Shown one piece after another: positions 23,430-34,634 of a DNA stretch of 64,000 bases (its first letter is position 1; every line of letters starts with the position of its first letter). Source of the stretch: Hyposmocoma kahamanoa (lineage: Eukaryota; Arthropoda; Insecta; Lepidoptera; Cosmopterigidae); NCBI RefSeq assembly GCF_003589595.1, contig NW_020653856.1, positions 822,600-886,599 on the forward strand, read 5' to 3'. The translations under genes and the position numbers were made by a program. Below the pieces are notes generated by a model. That model made no database searches and was not told where the DNA came from. It saw only the letters and a program-made list of their open reading frames with translations.

Positions 23430-23625
23430 CACTCTTATAGCCCCGTACTAGGGAAATTCTGTATCGCAGATTCCATGGACACACACATAGACAACCACAA
23501 AATTAAATTATACCCAAACTCGTGAGAGAAATATATATGTAGGCCATACACATATTTCTCCCGGCCGGGGAATCAAACCTATGACCTATGCATGGCAGTC
23601 CAGTTCAGCCACGGAGGAAGTGATT
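23430..23625 (-). repeat. SINE-B, copy 1 (minus)
   Basis: On the minus strand a tRNA-like head (tccgtggctgaactggac, then a B-box like ggtttgattcc) is followed by a body 'ccggccgggagaaatatgtg' and 'gtttgggtataattt'. It matches 33090-33295 through the whole body to 'atacagaatttccctagt'. Confidence 0.78.
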
Positions 23626-24539
23626 TTGTTATGTTCAAAGTTTCTTCTGAGTAACTTGTATAAATCTCATTGTCTATTTTCGAATATTTTCTAGTTACAA
23701 CGCTAGTTCTTAGTTGAAAAACTTTCTTAAACCAGCAAATAGTGTTCTTAACAATATTCTAACTCGTTTTAACTCATAGAATGAAAGCAGTCACGTCTGC
23801 TAGAGATTTACTAGCTCAGACTCGAATAGAGGTACAAGCGATCGCAGTACAAACAAACAGATTTATCGATATTGCATTTGTGGGCTACTTTCCATTTAGT
23901 TGCCCGGTTGTTATTTTAAAAACACATTTTTCTAAGTAAATTGTTTTGTTTGGTACTTGAATTAATTTATAAATATTTTTTATTTTATTTACTATTTATT
24001 AATTACCTATAATATAATAATATTATGTATGGCGTACGTTACTTTGTATTGCATCCTTATTATAATTAATCATAGTTTTCATTCATAAATAGGTGTCAGA
24101 ACTAATTCAGGCAGTGCCATCTGATGCTTTATTTACAAAAAAATAGAACTTTTTTCTTTTAAAATGTTATATTATCTATGGTCATTAAAAAAACATTTTT
24201 AGCGCACATTTTAAATATAGGAAAGGATTAAATTTATAATTGATTAATTATGATTATAATCACCATCAAAAACTATTGCAGATAAGGTTAATAACTTCCA
24301 CCATCGTATTCTTCCGACATTGCCGCGAAAGAGTTTCACTTATTTCGGTCTTTTGAAAATTCTTTGATGGATACAACTTTGATAAATCAAACGACCCTTA
24401 GAACTGTAGTTTATTAGTAAAATTAAAACAGGGATTTTTATGAAAGGGGGTATTCTAAATTTACCCGAAAGATGACTAAATATGGTTGAGTATTGTCAAT
24501 ACATATTTGATTAAGATTTGTTCTTTCGTGTTCTTCATT

Positions 24540-24640
24540 TATTAGCAGTAAATTTTAATCAATATTATCGACTTCAAGTGTAATTTGCCTACCCATGAAA
24601 TAAAGATTATATGACTTTGACCTTAAATACTAAAGAAATA
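24540..24640 (+). repeat. Non-LTR 3' end, copy N8 (plus)
   Basis: 'cttcaagtgtaatttgcc', 'cccatgaaataaagat' and 'atgactttgacc' are the plus-strand version of the 3' UTR ends seen in N1 to N7. It is the only clear plus-strand copy. Confidence 0.55.
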
Positions 24641-24769
24641 ATATAGTATGATCAGAATGGGCAGTGGATTAACCGAGTTTCTGTCCAAAATCGTGAGCAG
24701 TAATTTCGATATGCAAAACTTTTTAGACGAAAAAAGGCAACTCCATAAAATATCCATCTTGCAATACTG

Positions 24770-24945
24770 TGGATTCTCACTACTACATATCGATTTTCAT
24801 ATCGAATCAAGAGCATACGATCTAACGATTCAAATCGATTCAATAGAAAGGGCAAGTCGAATCGTCTAGATCACAAAGCAATTAACATTTTCTAAGAATA
24901 TCATTCAATTTGTACAAAACTCAATGTACAGCAAATATTTAGTTG
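24770..24945 (-). repeat. Dispersed repeat E, copy 1 (minus)
   Basis: Reverse complement of 33930-34130 over about 150 bases: 'tttacaactaaatatttgct', 'aatgatatt' and 'gacgattcga' align in order. The two short ORFs here (24648 plus, 24652 minus) are therefore not genes. Confidence 0.75.
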
Positions 24946-25674
24946 TAAAGAGTTTTAGCTCTCTTTTTGAGCATTAATCGGAGTTAACAAAGTGCCGGGT
25001 CAAAACCGGGCTAAAACATCTCTGGGTATGATCAATCCAAGTGTCTCATTTACGCAAATATAAACATGTAATATGCTTCAGTTTTTAACATTTCCCAATA
25101 ACATCTGATACTAAGCGACAATGTGACCGACGATGGTAGATACCTATCTATCATAAGATTGACTATTCTCTCTAGCCTTGAATCGTCCCAAATCTTAGTT
25201 TTTGGGACACACAGACTCCGGCAATGTATTCCTTTACATATTTTATATCCAAGTTATTAGCACCCGAAACAACATCTAGGTATTAACAGTAGACCAGACG
25301 TTAAAGTACTTTGTATTACCCGTCGAATGTCTTCGAACGGTCTCGCCGCGCTAAATTAAGTGGATAGTTTCCCTCATGGCCCAAGTGCGTAGAAAACCCA
25401 TCAAGCGGGGACCATAATCCATGAACAGGTAAATGACTGACATCGAATACCAGCAACCCCAGGACCGTCCAAAGTTTCACATTCAAAGTTAACTGTTAAT
25501 CGTATGCGTTTGTTCGTGCTTTTCGAAAATAGATTATAACTGAAATTTAGTCTAGAACATCTGTCCTGTTCATAATAATATAAGCCTTTATTCTAAATCT
25601 CAATTCATTCACTACAGACGCGCAAAATTGAAATTGAAATTTAGAAAATAATGTATTATAATATGATATTGATT

Positions 25675-25920
25675 AAGAGCGATGGTAGTCCAGTGGGAAA
25701 ACAGTTGCTTTTCAATTGAACGATCGATGGTTCGACCTCCTGAAGGGACATATACGTAGGTCATTAAATGTTTAATAGCAATAATACAAGCGATTAAAGA
25801 AAACATCGTAATGAAACCAACACGGCGAAGCCTTCCTTGAAAACGTGAGGTCCCCAACTCGCTTTCGGCCAGCGTGTTGGTACAGTCAAAACCCTCTGCC
25901 GTCTACTAACTAAAACGCGG
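25675..25920 (+). repeat. SINE-D, copy 1
   Basis: The tRNA-like head has an A-box 'tggtagtccagtggg' and B-box 'gatggttcgacctcc'. The body carries 'gaaaacatcgtaatgaaacc' and 'ggccagcgtgttgg', characteristic of this lepidopteran SINE type. Confidence 0.7.
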
Positions 25921-26076
25921 GTAAGTGACAAATTGTCAAATATCCGTTATAAATACAAAAAAAATAGAGCACAAAATTATCTTTTAAAAACCGTTAAAAT
26001 TAGTTAACGTTCGACTTTTTGGAACTTATCCGAACGATGCATAGCTGAAATATCATTAAATAATTTCAATACTCTA

Positions 26077-26253
26077 AGGGTCGTATTCAAGAACTCTACT
26101 CAATGCTCAAGTCAGGACTTGAGCAGACTTGAGTATGATTTCAAGCACTGGAAATACGTCCCTAATGGCAAGGACTTGAGTATGATTTTCAGTGCTCACT
26201 GCAATACTCAAGTCCTGACTTGAGTATTGAGTAGAGTTCTGGAATACGACCCT
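26077..26253. mobile_element. Foldback element (177 bp)
   Basis: Ends agggtcgtattc and gaatacgaccct begin near-perfect arms of about 50 bases (26077-26125 and 26203-26253), which also contain the self-complementary 'ctcaagtcaggacttgag'. The centre repeats 'acttgagtatgatttc' twice. No coding capacity. This is a MITE-like element; no certain target duplication is visible. Confidence 0.8.
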
Positions 26254-27282
26254 GAAACTGGGTTATGGCTTTTTTATGACGTCTCAAAAAATTATTTTGT
26301 CACTTTTTGCCGCGTTTTATTAGAGGACGGTAGCCCGATCATTACAGGAAACACGTGCTCAACAATGGGATCAATAATCGGTGGATGATAATGATTACTA
26401 TGATACTGACTAAAAGAAGGTCTATCTCTATAGGTCTCTTTCATCCTGAGACACTCGTGTCAGTTCACGGCCGTCCATTTTGTACAATGTCGATACATAC
26501 CCATACCTACTTTTTTACTGGATATGTCAACAGCCGTACATATAAATTTAATTAATAATTAGAATAAAGAGCAGTAAGGACTAGGACCTCGGCTCCGACT
26601 TACCTATTTACAGCCTTTGGAGTCGAAACCCTTAGCCCGTGGGGTCCCGGTGCCGTTCATTTGTATAAAATTTTACTCAAAAAAATTAAGACTGCCTGGT
26701 TTTAGCTGCCGAGCTATCTTGCCCAACGCATTAGCATAGCCATAAAAAGAGTAACGCTGCCAGCTTCTTGGGCACCTTGCCGCGGGGATCCAATTTTATT
26801 CATATAATTTTAGTTTGTAATATTTAAGCTATTATTGTTTCACCTATATATTTTAACTTATTGTCTAATAAAAGTAAATTATTAATAATTAATATTCTTC
26901 TAACTTATACAAGCACACATGTAGAAGCTAGAAGTTACATAATATATTAATAATAATTATAAGACAACATCTGATTTTATTTATTTTGACATACGAGTAC
27001 GTTGTTCTGACTCCAAAGTAAGTAACTAAAACACTTGTTTTATGGAAATCTGCAACAACGACCATACCACAAACAATAATAATAAAATTCATTTGTCTCT
27101 ACAAATTTTGGTTATAATTCTTCAAAAGCCGTCCACTGCTGAACAGCCTATGTCCCGTAAACAACGCCACAAAATGGTTTCAATTATTTACAAGTACAAA
27201 AACAGATCATATATCCTAAAGTTACAAAATTTGTAGTATACTGGCTGGACTCAAAAAGGCTGGAATCTACTAGATCAAAAGA

Positions 27283-27410
27283 TCTGTATCTAACGGCCTG
27301 AAACGTTAGTTTGTTTGAAAAAACAAATATAGGTACACGATTTAGATCCGAAAACAAAAATTGTTTCATTTCCTATGTGTAGCAATCACGATAACCTGAG
27401 AAATCGATAA
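27283..27410 (+). repeat. Repeat G, partial copy
   Basis: It matches the right half of the foldback at 61261-61437: 'ggcctgaaacgt', 'gaaaaaacaaatata', 'cgatttagatccg', 'ttcctatgtgtagcaatcac'. The left arm is absent here. Confidence 0.65.
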
Positions 27411-27687
27411 TTGCAGGTATATTTTATTATCGCATATAAACAAGTGTAGAACATGCCACAGGACTTAATATCAATAAGCAGATAGGCTTCCAATATCAAT
27501 AACTTACCGTAACGTAAATTTAAGCCATCTCCGCTTCTCTTCCAAACTTGCACCAATTCCTACCTATTAAATTACGTTCACCGAAGCCACAACTTAACTC
27601 TAACTTGAGCTTAAGTCAGGACTCAGTTAAGTTTGTATTGTTAAGTCACCTTCGGTCAGAGATCCGAGTTTGGTACTAAGTTTCTAA

Positions 27688-28128
27688 GTGGATTGTGACA
27701 TTGTCATGCATAAATACCACCAAAGTAGCATTGCAGTTGTCGAACTTATGAAAGTCGAGGCATTTAATGTCTTAAAGAATGCTAACAGTTTGACTGAAGG
27801 TGTGGAGTTAACGCGTGAAGTCGTAATCAACTTCATGCAGTCAAGATCTCGGCTGCATGAAGTCGGTTTCAAGGTCTTGGATAACGAATCGAAATCGAAT
27901 AGCAGCCTCGACGAATCAAAATCTGTTAATAGCCTAATGCGTAACTCACAATGCTTCCTTTACGATGTTACCATTGTCACTCACTTTTTTCCGACAAACC
28001 ACACTTTCTATATCCACACAGTCGAACCATACATACGTCTTTACGGCGAAGATGGATTTAAATTAATCACGAAAATCTTAAAACCTTTAGATTTTTTTAT
28101 ATATCGCACTGTTCATATAGCGTTTTAA
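27688..28128 (+). CDS. Unassigned 146-residue ORF
   Basis: It is the longest ORF of the window that is free of recognised repeats and gap bases. The first 85 residues have ordinary composition with an amphipathic stretch (VELMKVEAFNVLKNANSL) and a serine-rich segment (ESKSNSSLDESKSVNSL). The C-terminal 60 residues are hydrophobic and aromatic without a clear membrane helix. I recognise no domain, signal peptide or splice context. It could be a small real gene, one exon, a relic of an element or chance. The chosen start is the first ATG after an in-frame stop. Confidence 0.2.
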   Translation: MDCDIVMHKYHQSSIAVVELMKVEAFNVLKNANSLTEGVELTREVVINFMQSRSRLHEVGFKVLDNESKSNSSLDESKSVNSLMRNSQCFLYDVTIVTHFFPTNHTFYIHTVEPYIRLYGEDGFKLITKILKPLDFFIYRTVHIAF

Positions 28129-28518
28129 CTCAAAAAATGTATTTTTTTAGAAGCAATGATAAACGAATTACTCGCTTCCCGTGAAAGATTATTAAAATTG
28201 ATGTATAAAATTTAATTAGTTACAGACATCTAAACAATTATATACTTTCCGAATACATTTAAAAATAAAAGGGAAAAAATAATTTGATATTTTTCAGTAA
28301 AGACTGTTTTGTCCAGAACTAGCTCACGTAGAGTTTGTCTCATATATCTTCTAATTGTATCTTACAATATTCTAACGATGGTTTTATTGGCATGTAGGGA
28401 ATCAAATTTTACGTTCAACAATGGTATAATCTTGAATTTCGCGTATTTTGAGTTACAACACTATTGTAAGCAGTGCGATATTGCAACAAAAAAAAATGTA
28501 ACACCTGAAAAGAAATAC

Positions 28519-28805
28519 AATTATTAATACAAAGATGGAACCCAAAGAAAAATTCCTTTGATCTGACAGGACTGCGTCTGTGCCATACCAGTAGGGCTGG
28601 CACGACAGCGCGCGACTTGCACGAGAGCGACATAAAGCGCGGGATCTCTATGTGAGAATAGCAATATCTCGCGTTTTATATCGCTGTCGCGCAAGGCGCG
28701 CCCTGTTGTTCTAGCCCTACAGGGTAATACAGACGTAGTTCGAGTTCTGTCAGATCGAAGAAATTTTTCTTTGTTTTTGATCTTTGTATTAATAATTATA
28801 AAAAA
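28519..28805. repeat. Large palindrome: inverted SINE-C halves around a GC-rich foldback
   Basis: The outer arms ('attattaatacaaagat' through 'gatctgacag', and their complements ending 'tctttgtattaataattata') are inverted copies of the SINE-C body. Between them, 28592-28720 is a second foldback beginning 'tagggctggcacgacagcg' and ending 'tgttctagccct'. The result is a ~285-bp nested hairpin. The right half continues as ordinary SINE-C ('gtggagtaatttcact'). Confidence 0.8.
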
Positions 28806-29324
28806 ACTGGTGGAGTAATTTCACTAAAAAATAAATAATTGTCATGGTAGTAAAATGCAATTCCAAGAACACAATTAAAAATGCATTTTTGTTTCTCATT
28901 GAAAAATTCGCCGCGAAATCTTCGACCTGAACCAAACAAATCAATCGAGAAGCAATCGGATCTGATTACAACCGTTTCAATCTGGTTACGTCCGGTCCGA
29001 ACCAGTAACGAGGGTCATTTAATTTTGATTGCCCATTCTCATGCAGCCGCTGAATTAAAAGTGCTGACGTACTATACTACATTTGTTTGTCATTATAATG
29101 AGTGAATACAGTCCGACAGTTCGAACGTCGTAATTTCAGAAAAAACTTACTACGTTTTTCCATTATGATGAATTACAGTCCAATATGAAGACTGCAACAA
29201 TGTGGGACTTACCTGAAACAAACAAAATTATGGTAATTTTTGTTTTTGGTTTTTAACGGCAAGATCTGCAACAAGTGTATAGAGAAATTCGTAAGGTTTA
29301 CTGACACGTTCCATAGTTCAATTG

Positions 29325-29420
29325 AGACAGCGATAGCCCCGATATGGCGAGGTCGCTGGTTCGGTGACAGCCCGAACAAATTGTCTTTGCACTTTTGATC
29401 TTTGTATCAATAACAGCCTT
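29325..29420 (+). repeat. tRNA-like SINE fragment
   Basis: 'gcgatagccccgatatggcg' and B-box-like 'gctggttcggtgac' precede 'gatctttgtatcaataac', which ties it to SINE-C. It is short and decayed. Confidence 0.5.
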
Positions 29421-29434
29421 GTACCTTTCTATAT

Positions 29435-29645
29435 TAGTTTAGATTATAGTGACCCTCTCTACCGACCCTTGGGTATACGAGAAGTGCATTATGACCTGGG
29501 CGAGCCGGCCCACAAAGGGACCATCTAAGTCAGGTCCTAAGCCTGTCCTAAAAGGTCCTATTTTGCAGATAGGTACCGGAGCTTTAGCCACGCGTAGTTT
29601 CCTTCGCGCTCTGCGCAACTATCGGTTGCCACCATTGTATCAATA
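29435..29645 (+). repeat. Repeat H, copy 1
   Basis: It aligns with the minus strand of 46195-46562: 'ttatagtgaccct', 'aggtcctaa', 'cagataggtaccggagct', 'acgcg' blocks in the same order. The 65-residue ORF at 29449 is inside it and is not a gene. Confidence 0.7.
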
Positions 29646-29706
29646 ACATAGCCAATTCATTTATTCAATTTCAAAATATCAACGTTGGCACTAAAAATAA
29701 ATAGGT

Positions 29707-29743
29707 ATGATATGCACATATCGATTAGATATGTGCATATCAT
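29707..29743. repeat. Perfect 16-bp snap-back hairpin, 5-nt loop
   Basis: Arm atgatatgcacatatc (29707-29722), loop gatta, and its exact reverse complement (29728-29743). Confidence 0.9.
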
Positions 29744-29977
29744 GGCGTTTGCCTCCCATTCAGATTGGCAGAAACCATGAAGTTGCACTCGCTATGTTCC
29801 AGAAAAAACTTCTTTCATCTCCTTAAATCACATCAGTCACTTTATACGCACCCCGTATATTCTTGATACTCTTATCACGATCTTTTTCATCATTTAATTA
29901 AACTCCACTTACCACAGAAAAAACTACTGAAACTATTAAAAAAATTGTTAACGGTGGAAACACAGTTTTTTGTATAT

Positions 29978-30212
29978 TGCCAAATGACGGGACCAACAAG
30001 ATGTGCACTTGGTAAGCTTTGGTAAGCAACACGCTTATCCCTAACAATTGCAGTGCCACTCAGAGCATTAAATCTTAGGGGCACTGAGACTGCGCCTGTC
30101 ATCATGAGACATAAGTTGACAAATCCCATGTGCCTGTAATTTTACCAGTACCAGTAATGTTTACATCACTGCTTGGCGGCAGAAATAGGTCAGGTGACAG
30201 TACTTCCCTCAC
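29978..30212 (+). repeat. SINE-A, copy 7
   Basis: A near-complete copy from 'gccaaatgacgggaccaaca' through 'acaagtcc', 'gagacataagttgacaaatc' and 'cttggcggcagaaataggtc' to 'agtacttccctc'. The 79-residue minus ORF overlapping it is not a gene. Confidence 0.8.
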
Positions 30213-30506
30213 GTATATAGGATATGGTTAGGATAGTAACTAACCAGAGGCTTTATTTTTATGTACACAAGCGTTCCAACCGCCCGTGTGTGCATAAAGC
30301 ACTCGACACACGCCGCCGCGACGCGCAACCCTCGTTTGTTTTAGTACTTGCAATTAAACCAGCTGAGTGACGGAATTGTAGTCACCCTCATTCAAAAAAG
30401 TAACTTTTTTCTTTTTTTACAGAGGGAATATTTCTTTACTATCCAGTTGCATCTAGCAGAAATTCTGACCATGATATTTGTATGGGAACCATGTCTAATT
30501 AATTGA

Positions 30507-30745
30507 CAGTGGTAGCCCAGTAGCAGACAATTTAGTGGCTGCATGTAACTAAGTTCTAACTTCGCTAACGGATAAGGAAGACATCATGATGAAAGAACAA
30601 AAGACATGATGTAGGAGAAAATTCACAACCCTTGGAAAATCTGTGACGTTCCCAACCTGCATTAGGCCTATATGGCGGAATATGATCTAACCCTTTTTTT
30701 TGGAGGAGACATGTATTAATAATGGATAGATGATGATGGAATATA
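30507..30745 (+). repeat. SINE-D, copy 2
   Basis: 'agtggtagcccagtagcaga' opens the copy. 'aggaagacatcatgatg', 'cctgcattaggcc' and a 'gatgatgatgg' tail close it, with a gap where the B-box should be. Confidence 0.6.
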
Positions 30746-30759
30746 AGAAAAGTGTAGTC

Positions 30760-31165
30760 AACGTCAAATAATCTTTATATCATAAGTAAGCAAATTACAC
30801 TTGAAACCGTCATAATGATTAAACTCTATTGCTCATTCGTAAGGCAGATTCCCCCGAGAAGAATGAGCAAGAAACTAGGGGTTGCTCTTTGTAAATATAC
30901 ATTTGAATACATTTATTATTACAATATTTAATTTAAACATCTTACCTGAAAGAGCGAAACGGGTCACTACCCCGGATTTTTGTCATCCAAGTACGCAGAA
31001 GTTGTATAATAACCTTTAGTATAAAGTTTTTGTTTCACTATAGTTTTAAACCTCGTGAATGGCAAATTTTGTATGTCAACCGGAATCTTGTTATAGAAGC
31101 GTATAGATTGCCTCTTAAAAGAATTTGAGACTTTACGAAGACTGTCAAGAACAGCTAGTTTATTT
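30760..31165 (-). pseudogene. Non-LTR 3' end, copy N5
   Basis: The minus strand at 31179-30967 reads VKNKLAVLDSLRKVSNSF, then SIRFYNKIPVDIQNLPF, then KLYTKGYYTTSAYLDD, an ORF2 C-terminus. The 3' UTR has 'gaatgagcaagaaac' and ends near 30760 at a caacgtcaaat tail. This copy preserves the N4 sequence uninterrupted and so serves as the empty-site reference for the insert at 16394. Confidence 0.78.
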
Positions 31166-31167
31166 TT

Positions 31168-31300
31168 AACCGACTTCAAAAAAGAAGGAGCTTCTCAATT
31201 CGACTGTATGTTTTTTGTGCGTATTTTACGCGATAACTCCGGTATTTGTGAACCGATTTTCATGATTCTTTTTTGTTAGAAAGAGGGGATGTCGATTCTT
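31168..31300 (+). repeat. P repeat, 5' part
   Basis: 'aaccgacttcaaaaaagaag' to 'aaccgattttcatgattc' and 'ttttttgttagaaagagggg' follow the family, then the sequence changes abruptly to a transposase fragment. Confidence 0.65.
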
Positions 31301-31525
31301 TCATTAAAGTTTTTAATCACTTTTTGACAAAATGGTGGATCTATTTCGTTAATCACTTCACGAATTTTGAGTATTAAGGCTGTAATCGATTCGATTGGCT
31401 TCGTATAGACTTTGTCTTTAACATAACCCCATAAAAAAATATCCAGCGGTATTAAATCACATAATCGAGCTGGCCACTTAACGGCTGAATTTCGTGAAAT
31501 TATGCGATTGGGAAAACAGCCTTAA
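31300..31525 (-). pseudogene. mariner/Tc1-type transposase C-terminal fragment
   Basis: On the minus strand from about 31512 one frame reads PNRIISRNSAVKWPARLCDL, then IPLDIFLWGYVKDKVYTKPI, then an AL-x-LKIREVINEIDPPF-type helix. This matches the C-terminal catalytic region of insect IS630/Tc1/mariner transposases (WP.RSCDLTPLDFFLWGYVK pattern), in which the D of the CDLTPLD block is the third acidic catalytic residue. About 70 codons are open. No methionine start, TIR or N-terminal part is present, and the piece joins a P repeat directly. Such transposases cut and paste DNA at TA sites. Confidence 0.75.
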
Positions 31526-31854
31526 TTTATATAAATAAATTTATTGTTTTATTTTGATTTACAAAATACAGTTCTTGTTGAAAAACCCTTTTACGGATTC
31601 TATCTAGATTCCTATTATAGCCTAAAATTCTATTTACTTTTAACATGATTTCTAATTTTATTTCAATATTAGTAAATTAGGGACTTGGTGCCCTCAAATT
31701 CCGCAGTGCCCCTACGGGGTGTTACGTCTCAAGTATGTAGGTATATTATCTTAAGAACACCTGTTTTATAACCATGTGAAATGCAAATAAAGAACATGAA
31801 TATGAGAGCTGTGTTCTGAATGGCCATTCGCATTCAAAAGCTATTATCATGACA

Positions 31855-32030
31855 GCCCAGCGGTTAGAACTGTGCGCGTTAATGAGTAGGTTCCTGGTTT
31901 GATTCCCGGTTGGACCAATTTGGGAAAAGTAATTAATTGGGCCGGCATGACGGACTATGGCTTATACCCTCTCTTTAGAGGACACCGTGTCCAGCGGTGG
32001 AATGATTATGATAGAAAACTACATGAAGAA
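31855..32030 (+). repeat. SINE-D, copy 3
   Basis: Head 'gacagcccagcggttagaac' with B-box 'ggtttgattcc', body 'gccggcatgacggactatgg', 3' end 'gtgtccagcggtggaatgat'. The internal part is shortened. Confidence 0.7.
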
Positions 32031-32868
32031 GAAGGTCCGTTAAATTTCTTTTAGACTGTTGGTATAGCAGGATTTTGAAATTCTCCAAACCTATACTACA
32101 ATAAGCCCGTGGAGTGTACGTAGAAAAGATTTTAAAATATAGTTTTGTAATTCAATACAGTATATTTATTTTTTTTAAATTAAGCGATGTCCACAAAATA
32201 ACTGTTCCATGCAAACTGTTCCTACTCACCGAGGAACAATTGATATTTGTTCTGAGCCTCAAAAAATACTAATATGGTATGTTGAAGTAATTTTATAGTG
32301 TACAAGACGTTAACTAGCGCCAGTGGAAAATTGAGTTTACTTTTACAAAAGCAAGATGTTAGTAACGTCGCCGATTTAATTAGACGAGAAGAGCCTTCGA
32401 TCATTTGACGCCCGATCCGATTAAGGACACTTATCGGGAACTCAATGGTACACGTTTCAAAGAACGCTGGGGTTGAAACAACACAATTAAGTATTTACTA
32501 GTTACATTAGACATTCTCTCATGGATTCTATAGCACAGACTAAATATCTTTAAGGTTTTAGTGATTATAGACCTTTTCCATTAAATAAACCTGTGAGAAT
32601 GTTACCACCGGTTTCTTTTTCATCATCAAGGATTGGTAGTTTCTTTTTAGTCTAATTCAAGTTTTAAGACGTTTCAATCTGTCATAATTTTGTTTTTGTT
32701 TATCTATGATCAGAAAAAATTCAGTAAACTCTGCGAAGAAATTTTAAATAATGCAGTGCTGGGTATAGATTTTTCTAAAGTAATAACCACAATAATTAAA
32801 ACCCGTTAAAGGACTGATATCATGAACCAATCTTATCTAATAAATGTTATAGTAGTACTGTTAATGTA

Positions 32869-32914
32869 CATAATACCTGTTCCTGTTATTGTAATAACAG
32901 GAACAAGTATTATG
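32869..32914. repeat. 22-bp snap-back hairpin, 2-nt loop
   Basis: Arms 32869-32890 and 32893-32914 are reverse complements with one mismatch. The hairpin lies inside a 68-residue ORF (32822-33028), whose middle residues are therefore an artefact of the inverted repeat. Confidence 0.88.
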
Positions 32915-33089
32915 ATGCACTATAACCCATCTCTAAAATCATTTAAAAGGCGGTACATGGTGCTTGTTAGAGTGTATTATGTGAACGATGTTTTTTTTAA
33001 GAGGAAAGATGAAACTTATGTGTTGTGAAACCTATGGATGAATAGCTTTATTTAATTATTAGGTTCATTACTTGTAGTTTTAACTACTG

Positions 33090-33295
33090 AACCTGCCATG
33101 GCCGAACTTGCCATGCTGGACTACCACGTAGAGGTCCCGATATCGATTCCCGGGCCGGGAGAAATATTTGTATGTCCTGCATTTATTTTTCTCGAGAGTT
33201 TGGGTGAAATTTGTGGTTGTCTACCTATGTGTGTATCCATGGCATCCGCGATACAGGGTTTCCCTAGTGTGGAACTATGAGTGTTATTCATTTAT
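33090..33295 (+). repeat. SINE-B, copy 2
   Basis: Plus-strand counterpart of 23430-23625 with B-box-like 'atcgattcccgggccgggag', 'gagagtttgggtgaaattt' and 'gatacagggtttccctagtg'. The 60- and 66-residue ORFs at 33098 and 33168 lie in it and are not genes. Confidence 0.78.
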
Positions 33296-33929
33296 TTTAA
33301 AGATTAAATTTAAAAAAATACATTCTTATTCTATTTCTAAGACTTACACTATAAAAACTTTAAAGTAATATAGGTTCTAAATATGAAACGGAAACTCTTT
33401 ACAAATAATAACACATTATCGTGTTATTTGTCATAAATTCTCACGACACTTTCCTTTAGTGTAATTTGTTATCAGAAGTAAAATGGTTAGTAAAATGGTT
33501 CCTGAAATATATGAAATTTAAAACGTTATTATGCTTTAAAGTTCACCATCTAGGAGAACATGGTGATCGTGTCGTTTATCATTTGCAAGTAAATTACAAC
33601 ACAAATTATTATAGCATGTGCTTTTATGTTGAAAACAGAATGGAGTTTAATTTTTCCACTTCACCGACCAACAAAGCGCACTAATCAGCAACAATGCTTC
33701 ATCAAGCGCATTACGGGATATTAAAAAGTAGTAATTTCCATTACTTCCACTAGCCGAATTAGAAGGGGAATTATGGACATAAAACGGACCCCTGTGCGAC
33801 TCCAAATGCATATACCCAAATAATATATAAATGTGTCGAAGTCAAACTGATTTTTACTAAATTCGTCTTGAAGCATAAAACAGTACTTATAAATTGTGAT
33901 ATTTTTTGTTTTATGCCCCAAATCGAGGG

Positions 33930-34130
33930 CAAAACCTATTTACAACTAAATATTTGCTGTAAATCGAGTTTTGTTGAAATTTAATGATATTATTACAAAA
34001 TGTTTATTGCTTTCTAATCTCAACGATTCGATTGGCCTTTCTAGTGAATTATTCGCTTGAAAATCGATACTAAAAATCGTTATGATCGTATGGAGTTGAA
34101 TCGATCTTCATAAAAATGCAATCGTAATAC
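33930..34130 (+). repeat. Dispersed repeat E, copy 2
   Basis: Plus-strand copy of the repeat found inverted at 24770-24945, with 'tttacaactaaatatttgct', 'gttttgttgaaatttaatga' and 'caacgattcgattggccttt'. Class unknown. Confidence 0.75.
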
Positions 34131-34469
34131 GCATCTTAATATAATTGACATAATATCATAATTTACGAACATTTGTTAGGATTATCAATTTTTTTTGGTT
34201 TTGTCTTTTTTACTTCAAACATATTATTTTATGCGAGTTTGACCAGTGAATTATAAATTGAACTACCACGATGTACTTACTACCTTGACCTCACTATATT
34301 TACGCACTTTTTAATGTTAAATACTGTAATTTAAATTAATAATTAAGTATGTTATAGTCATATTAGGGTTCATGTGCTGTAATCTTTTATGTAACACTAT
34401 TATTAATCTACATGAAACAATGAATAAATTAATAATGAAAAACCATCGTTTTTTATGGTATAATATATC

Positions 34470-34621
34470 GGCGTAAGCGACACGCCTACCCGTGCCAGTG
34501 CCACTCGGTACTTTAAGTCTTAACGATCTGTGGACAGAATTATCAGAATCTCATCCATGTGCTTGTAGTTTCAAAAGCTCCCTTAATCTTCAAAATCAGA
34601 ACGCAGTAATGCTCACATTAC
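34470..34621 (+). repeat. SINE-A, copy 8
   Basis: 'cgtaagcgacacgcctaccc', 'agtgccactcggtactttaa' and 'caaaatcagaacgcagtaat' mark a shortened copy lacking both ends. Confidence 0.6.
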
Positions 34622-34634
34622 AGCTGTCATACAC

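Noticed and set aside
33098..33368. Two overlapping ORFs starting at 33098 and 33168
   Set aside because: They lie in SINE-B, whose inverted copy is at 23430-23625.
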